Positions 46,201 through 49,962 of a stretch of DNA of 49,962 bases are shown one piece after another (the stretch's first letter is position 1; every line of letters begins with the position of its first letter). The stretch is from a virus: positions 1 to 49,962 of IMG/VR virus record IMGVR_UViG_3300032245_000465, one strand, 5' to 3'. Both the position numbers and the translations under genes were made by a program. The notes under the pieces were generated by a model, which saw only the letters and a list, made by a program, of their open reading frames with translations, did not search any database and was not told the origin of the DNA.

Positions 46201-47723
46201 GATGTCTGGCTGGCTTCCAGCATTACTCGTCCACTGCTGAACGAAGCTGGACCACCAACGTTTAAGTTGCCACCAATACCAGCACCACCTTGTACAACAA
46301 ATGCGCCAATATTACTAGATGTTGAGTTTACGCTACTAACAACAAATACGTTACCTGCGGCATCAACACGAATACGTGGAGCACCTGCGCCATCAGAAAT
46401 AATAACTTGGTTGCTCAATGAAGCAATTAAGTTACCGTCATGACTACCAAGAATAACGTTATACTGACCAGTTGTTACTAGACTACCTGAATTGTAACCA
46501 ATGTATACGCTGTCTGATCCTGTTGCTAGGTTACCTGCGCTCTTACCAACATAGGTTGCGTTGGTAGGAACTGCGGCAGGGCCTGCGGCAGCACCAAGCA
46601 CCGTAGCATTCACGCCCATGCTGGTTGTACCAATCATTGAACCAAGTGCAACCACGTTGGCACTCATGCCAGACTTCAGTGTGTTTTTACCAATGGCTAG
46701 ATCATTGAGCTTGTTGCTCTGAACAAAGATATGACCGCTTTCAAAACTTGCGGCTGTGCCAACGTTGATGTTACCACCAACAAAAATACCACCGCTACCA
46801 GTCACATTCAGTGCGCCAACGTTGGCCAGTGTGGAATTGATATTGTTATCAATTAAAACTGCGGCGTTGCCGGCTGGTAACCAGATGCTCTTTAAACGAT
46901 CTGGTTGAATATAGATGTCTTTGTTTGTGCCACCAAATGTTTGAATTTCGGCGCCACGTGCTGAGCTAGTACGAACAGCAAAAGCTCCGTTGTTGTTTGT
47001 GTCTGTGATCATCAAGCCATAACGTGTGCTTGATGATTGTGTAATCTGTACAATAGGAATGTTGCTGTCAATGGCAACTTTTCCAGTGGTTGCGCCAAAC
47101 ACGCTACCGTTACCGGCTATGACTATGTTTCCAAGGATACCTGCGCCGCCTTGAACTTGTAGTGCGCCAGTGGCACTGCTTACTGAATCAACTACTGTGG
47201 TTCCTGCGGCCGCGCCGCCGGTTTTAATAATGGTGTTACCAATGCTAACGTTGGCATAGCCGCTGTTGTTGATAGAAGCTGTGGCTGTACCAGTTTCTGT
47301 TGTTAATAGTGCCGCAAAACTGCCGCCGTCTGTTCCTGACTCGCGCCATACCCAAGCACTGTTCAGTGACCCATAATTGGTTGGACTTACTGCTTGTAGG
47401 TTACGCCATACTAAAATGCCCACGTCCGAGCTTGGACTTGTGCCACCGTATCCGTTGTTGAAAACAACAAGAGGATCGTTGATGTATGTGTTAATAGAGC
47501 TTACGCTGGTATAAGCATTACTGTTTGCAATAGTTAGATTACCAAGGATCGTAATGTTACTAACGATGGTAATATCTGGATTGAAAAGTGAACCAACAAT
47601 GGATTGTGGTACAATTTTAGTATTTGCTAAAATACCTGAGCCTGTTCCAGCAAAGCCCGCAAGCGTTGCTGGTGCATCTTGTATCTGATTATTTCTGATT
47701 CTGGTTGGATTATTAGCCGGCAT
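43278..47723 (-). CDS. Large repeat-rich tail fibre-like protein (1481 aa)
   Basis: Starts MPANNPTRIRNNQIQDAPAT, with AGGAG and a late motif upstream. Repeated β-units of the form GALVVQGGAGIGGNLNVGG occur at least five times. Between them are stretches like SVYIGYNSGSLVTTGQYNVI that resemble YadA/hemagglutinin head repeats. Residues ~660-740 have the cyanophage fibre signature TTTLGSQNLTIQDSIIELHT. The C-terminal ~280 residues contain NTVEWWDGTQWYNP and ITINGV-type text VMVTINGVVQTPSIAY, then EAPQIGDAIDIR, paralogous to the next fibre. It is a probable trimeric host-recognition fibre. Confidence 0.82.
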   Translation of the reverse strand: MPANNPTRIRNNQIQDAPATLAGFAGTGSGILANTKIVPQSIVGSLFNPDITIVSNITILGNLTIANSNAYTSVSSINTYINDPLVVFNNGYGGTSPSSDVGILVWRNLQAVSPTNYGSLNSAWVWRESGTDGGSFAALLTTETGTATASINNSGYANVSIGNTIIKTGGAAAGTTVVDSVSSATGALQVQGGAGILGNIVIAGNGSVFGATTGKVAIDSNIPIVQITQSSSTRYGLMITDTNNNGAFAVRTSSARGAEIQTFGGTNKDIYIQPDRLKSIWLPAGNAAVLIDNNINSTLANVGALNVTGSGGIFVGGNINVGTAASFESGHIFVQSNKLNDLAIGKNTLKSGMSANVVALGSMIGTTSMGVNATVLGAAAGPAAVPTNATYVGKSAGNLATGSDSVYIGYNSGSLVTTGQYNVILGSHDGNLIASLSNQVIISDGAGAPRIRVDAAGNVFVVSSVNSTSSNIGAFVVQGGAGIGGNLNVGGPASFSSGRVMLEASQTSILLAGNTATTYLAADSVLIGQKIGSGTTFGIKSTIIGSEAAKTNTSATENTLIGYRAGYSGPGLQTTAVGSQAGLNLLSSATNNQLFGYNAGSQITSGDFNTVIGANTMTGLESVNNYIMLSDGAGNGRLQINDTGVATIYATTQSTSPVSGALVIYGGIGIGGNSYVGGNLTVQGNLNVLGNTTTLGSQNLTIQDSIIELHTFANLIPLTIDDGRDVGIRTHYYKTEDDHAFFGFQNTTQNFVYIQNASESAGVHSGTYGNVQFGSLWLSNTTGSSSETTGALVVKGGMGVGARATINTLVVSKNITATGNGDTLINIQPTGANTTIQLGTVGMSTTGVINNMDIGTTTPGTGAFKDISITSGTTPAGRNATFSGNGYVYIQPTGTVTIGPTATGNMDNIYIGNTTPRQATFTSANVNSDFKLTSFSGNSVMFIDTGTASVVSNLAITQHQAAFNYQRGTANTFATIALSVGHSSQNDLLRQGTDTLNIKYQGDSYLDQASIGSNVVSQTPGWTVSTSRGTASSPLVVQDGDLNGLHGAYAWTGGTPAFMEIAALRYVNQGNGASAGGIGGQAQVWTKRDNGANTIALRIDANQIAEFYGQVRIANTTVSNTTTEGALYVQGGTSIGGNLNVSQGARFNDQQNANRDFFVRGGQDATLIWASTGAYNQVIIGNSAVSANLVTGAKLQVFSTDAMLPPKGSTSQRPGGASGYGSAVTGMLRYNTDINTVEWWDGTQWYNPLTAAVTLVQDFQFNGDNSQTRFNLGANVNTTSTSVMVTINGVVQTPSIAYTMDYWAGIGTNANVVVFSEAPQIGDAIDIRTFALTTTISGISAPLAFSTITTPSDNSGVVITTGETSANSTVKFLNNGGVAYYGTANVSVGTSPTVIDTFPASDFRSARYRIQVVNGSNFEVSEVMVIHNGTTATRTQFNRIYTGASAMGNVTATLSAGNVYLFYQGSSVGNFVKRHAEYITI

Positions 47724-47752
47724 TGTTCTAGCTCCTGGATACCCGTTATTGA

Positions 47753-47760
47753 TATTTATG
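47753..47760 (-). promoter_or_regulatory. Late promoter motif CATAAATA
   Basis: T4-type late element 29 nt upstream of the ATG at 47723, with AGGAG between. Confidence 0.7.
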
Positions 47761-47810
47761 AGTAAACGCTAAATTCGAGCTAGTGCGCTGGCTTTTGATA
47801 ACTACGCAGA

Positions 47811-49745
47811 TTACGTATCGTCGAAGTATGTACGGTGTATTTTTACCTGTATATTACCAGTTGTAGCAAATCCCTGAGCTGTTAACTGCACAATACCGCC
47901 ACCTGTGATGTTGGTACTGTAATAAACAATAGGCTGTGTGTTTGCACCCATGGTAGATATCACAGTTGACACTACATTTGCAGTGATGCTGTTGTGAATT
48001 AAATAAGCCTCGCCAATTTGGTACTGACCAGTGCTGGTGTTTTTTGCTGTCCAGGCATACTTAGCGGATCTAAATTGAGCAACATACACATTGTCAATTG
48101 AGGTAAATGAGGTGGTTGATAAATTAGCAAATCCCGAGCTCACCGTGATTGGGTTAGTGGCATAGGCCACACTGCCTGTTAGGAAACGAACTTCAATTGT
48201 ATCACCAATCTGTGGTGCTTCCGTGAATGTTATCTGAGTTCCGCTGACACTGTATGCACTTTGCGGTTGTTGTAAAGTACCGTTAATGCTGACAATCACG
48301 CTGTTTGTGGTAGCGGCCTGTTGCAATGTGAATACTGTGGTAATTCCATTTGGACTAGTTGGGTTGAACAGTGTTTGACTGGCCACTGTGTTTGGTCCTC
48401 CAGCATCGTTCCAGCCTGCGCCATCCCACCATTCAATACTGGAATTGTCAGTGTTTAGACGGAAATCGCCAAGCACTGGTAAGTCTGGTCTTGACCCACT
48501 GTCACCATATGGAATAGTAATTGCTGTGTTTGTGTTTACTCTAACTCGTTCATTGTTGTTTGGACTCAGTGACAACTCACCAGCAGTGGTTCCAACAGTG
48601 CCGGCATTAAAATACAAGTCATACAGATTACTGAAAGTGCTGCCAAATGTTGCAATATTAGATCCAAACACTTGGAATCTAATACTACCAACTGATCCAT
48701 TATCACGTACTTGTACCAGTGTACCAGCTTGACTTGTACCTTGAATAATTGTTGTACTACTAGCTTGTTGTAATACATCTTTAACAATACGATAAGGCAC
48801 AGCATCGTCGTCTAAAGGATTGATGTCATCAAATCCTAGATTTCGAACATAGTGAGCGTTGACATCAACATAGCCCAGTCCATTAGGGTTGATCAATAGG
48901 TTGTCATTTGTACCAACGGTTTCAATTGACGGAACCCCGGCAACACGTCTAATTCTCACGCCTGCTAGTGTTGTCTGCGTGGTTAATCCAGCAGTTAGGT
49001 TAATACCATCATAGGTTAGAAACGGTGTGCTGTCAAACATCTTGTTTGAGTTAACATACACAATTTGTCCAGGAGTTTGTCCTGTTGCTATTACATTAGC
49101 AGAGCTAACAATACCGTTACCTGTAAAATATGAAAGTTTGGTATCAGTTATCATCCCGCTGTTGGCAGCAAAGAACGGAATCTGATTGATAGTTCCGCGA
49201 TTGTAAGTAAACTCGCCGGTAATGTTTAAGTTTAAGTAACCAACAGTACCAGCTGATTCAATGTTTGTGGCATAGAATGTGTTGTTACCCGTGAAGAACA
49301 GTAGATCCGGATCATCTGTTAATCCAGTACCATCAGAAAAAACAATACGCCCCGGTGTTAGGTTAGTGACTTGGGCTGATTGAAATGTAGCTTTCGCCGA
49401 GGTATTTGCTGTGGTAAACTTTGCCGCCCGGGCATTGGTTAGTCCAATGTCTGACGCATCAATATTACCTTGTAATATGTTTACGTTACTGATAATCACT
49501 TGCCCTAGCCCATTTGGTACCAGGTGCATGTTTTGATTTGATCCAATGGTTTTGATATAATTAGAAACAGTGATGTTTCCGTTTACAGTCAAGGTGTCAG
49601 TTAGAGTAGCCGTATTCACGCCCATCCTGAAATTACTAAAGTCAAGATAGACCAATGAATTACTATTTGTGCTAAACTGTAGATCAAGTCCTTGTCGGTC
49701 TAGATCTTGCAGTAGCATAGGCCCTGCTACTCTTCCAATTGGCAT
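47811..49745 (-). CDS. Tail fibre-like structural protein (644 aa)
   Basis: Starts MPIGRVAGPMLLQDLDRQGL, with AGGAGTG upstream. The first ~100 residues have NTATLTDTLTVNGNITVSNY repeats. Two stretches with NLLINPNGLGYVDVN and NMHLVPNGLGQVIISN are internal duplicates. The C-terminal ~230 residues duplicate the organisation of the 1481-aa protein: GDFRLNTDNSSIEWWDG, VSINGTLQQPQSAY, FTEAPQIGDTIEVR, then FRSAKYAWTAKN. Likely a fibre or baseplate-distal structural protein; the shared C-terminus suggests a common attachment or trimerisation module. Confidence 0.8.
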   Translation of the reverse strand: MPIGRVAGPMLLQDLDRQGLDLQFSTNSNSLVYLDFSNFRMGVNTATLTDTLTVNGNITVSNYIKTIGSNQNMHLVPNGLGQVIISNVNILQGNIDASDIGLTNARAAKFTTANTSAKATFQSAQVTNLTPGRIVFSDGTGLTDDPDLLFFTGNNTFYATNIESAGTVGYLNLNITGEFTYNRGTINQIPFFAANSGMITDTKLSYFTGNGIVSSANVIATGQTPGQIVYVNSNKMFDSTPFLTYDGINLTAGLTTQTTLAGVRIRRVAGVPSIETVGTNDNLLINPNGLGYVDVNAHYVRNLGFDDINPLDDDAVPYRIVKDVLQQASSTTIIQGTSQAGTLVQVRDNGSVGSIRFQVFGSNIATFGSTFSNLYDLYFNAGTVGTTAGELSLSPNNNERVRVNTNTAITIPYGDSGSRPDLPVLGDFRLNTDNSSIEWWDGAGWNDAGGPNTVASQTLFNPTSPNGITTVFTLQQAATTNSVIVSINGTLQQPQSAYSVSGTQITFTEAPQIGDTIEVRFLTGSVAYATNPITVSSGFANLSTTSFTSIDNVYVAQFRSAKYAWTAKNTSTGQYQIGEAYLIHNSITANVVSTVISTMGANTQPIVYYSTNITGGGIVQLTAQGFATTGNIQVKIHRTYFDDT

Positions 49746-49764
49746 TGAATCACTCCTATGTGCT

Positions 49765-49772
49765 TATTTATG
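49765..49772 (-). promoter_or_regulatory. Late promoter motif CATAAATA
   Basis: T4-type late element 19 nt upstream of the ATG at 49745. It contains the TAA stop of the preceding gene. Confidence 0.7.
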
Positions 49773-49962
49773 GAGTGTTAGGCTGTGTGATTGTACTTGC
49801 TAGATTATGCAAAATTACCACAGTTTGTCCCAGTGGCGGTGGTGATGTAAATGTAATAGTTGTGGTACCGTTAAATGTGTACGCAACTGTTGGATTTTGA
49901 TAAACGTTTCCTACATAAACAATTACCTGAGCTTCTTGTCCACTGGTATAGCTATAGCCCAT
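49768..49962 (-). CDS. C-terminal end of another fibre-type protein (partial)
   Basis: The open frame reaches the window edge. The edge Met (MGYSYTSGQ) may be internal. VIVYVGNVYQNPTVAYTFNG then TTTITFTSPPPLGQTVVI is the same N-G-x-x-Q-x-P-x-x-A-Y ... I-T-F-T-x-x-P-x-x-G module found in the 644- and 1481-aa proteins. The true start lies outside the window. Confidence 0.7.
   Translation of the reverse strand: MGYSYTSGQEAQVIVYVGNVYQNPTVAYTFNGTTTITFTSPPPLGQTVVILHNLASTITQPNTP

Noticed and set aside
36644-47723. Regular DNA repeats suggesting a CRISPR array
   Set aside because: The repeats are in-frame protein repeats of fibre and Asp-box modules, variable in spacing and sequence, with no constant direct repeat.

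Overview
The window is a contiguous piece of a T4-superfamily myovirus genome. The diagnostic genes are uvsX, uvsY, gp32, both terminase subunits (gp16, gp17), the tail sheath (gp18), tail tube (gp19), head completion (gp4) and neck/tail completion genes (gp13, gp14, gp15). Small genes such as the DUF2452 protein, the CxxC/HNH-like protein and the repeat-rich fibre proteins recall marine and freshwater cyanophages and pelagiphages. No photosynthesis or other host-identifying auxiliary gene is present, so I do not name a host. All ten tRNAs encode their own 3' CCA. Almost everything is on the minus strand, so transcription mostly runs from high to low coordinates.

Region 1 (1-2.6 kb) is an early RNA-gene region. 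It holds ten tRNAs (Asp, Glu, Tyr, Val, two Leu, Arg, a CAU tRNA, an odd Ile(UAU) and a provisional Trp), interleaved with five sigma70-type promoters that all have 17-nt spacers. It also holds a ~250-nt unit with its own promoter and terminator, a perfect 17-bp inverted repeat, and a DUF2452 gene. Region 2 (2.6-8.3 kb) is a recombination/replication operon with mostly ATGA-type overlaps: gp32, uvsX, two small acidic genes, uvsY, a small gene, a methyltransferase and a PD-(D/E)XK-like protein. A structured 86-nt spacer separates gp32 from uvsX.

Region 3 (8.3-25.3 kb) is the packaging and tail block. It contains gp18, gp19, a gp54/gp48-like tube-fold protein, a small gene, gp4, gp16, a series of acidic low-complexity proteins, an exported NucA-type nuclease, a small membrane protein, two tandem paralogues with a PGTPxWFxLWF tail, and gp17. 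An HNH gene lies divergent to gp17. Region 4 (25.3-33.5 kb) has a CxxC protein, dNMP kinase, gp13, a 408-aa early-promoter gene, gp14-gp15-NUDIX on the plus strand, and a Rossmann-like protein. Region 5 (33.5-50 kb) is an adhesin/tail-fibre locus: 927, 2119, 1481 and 644 aa proteins, the end of a fifth, and two small proteins sharing a C-terminal tag.

Two promoter classes can be read directly. Early promoters are TTGACA-17-TATAAT-like. Late promoters are T4-type NNTAAATA/AATAAATA motifs upstream of most structural genes. In many cases the TAA of the late motif is the stop codon of the preceding gene, and in several the motif ends only 3-7 nt before the ATG, which would give almost leaderless late mRNAs.
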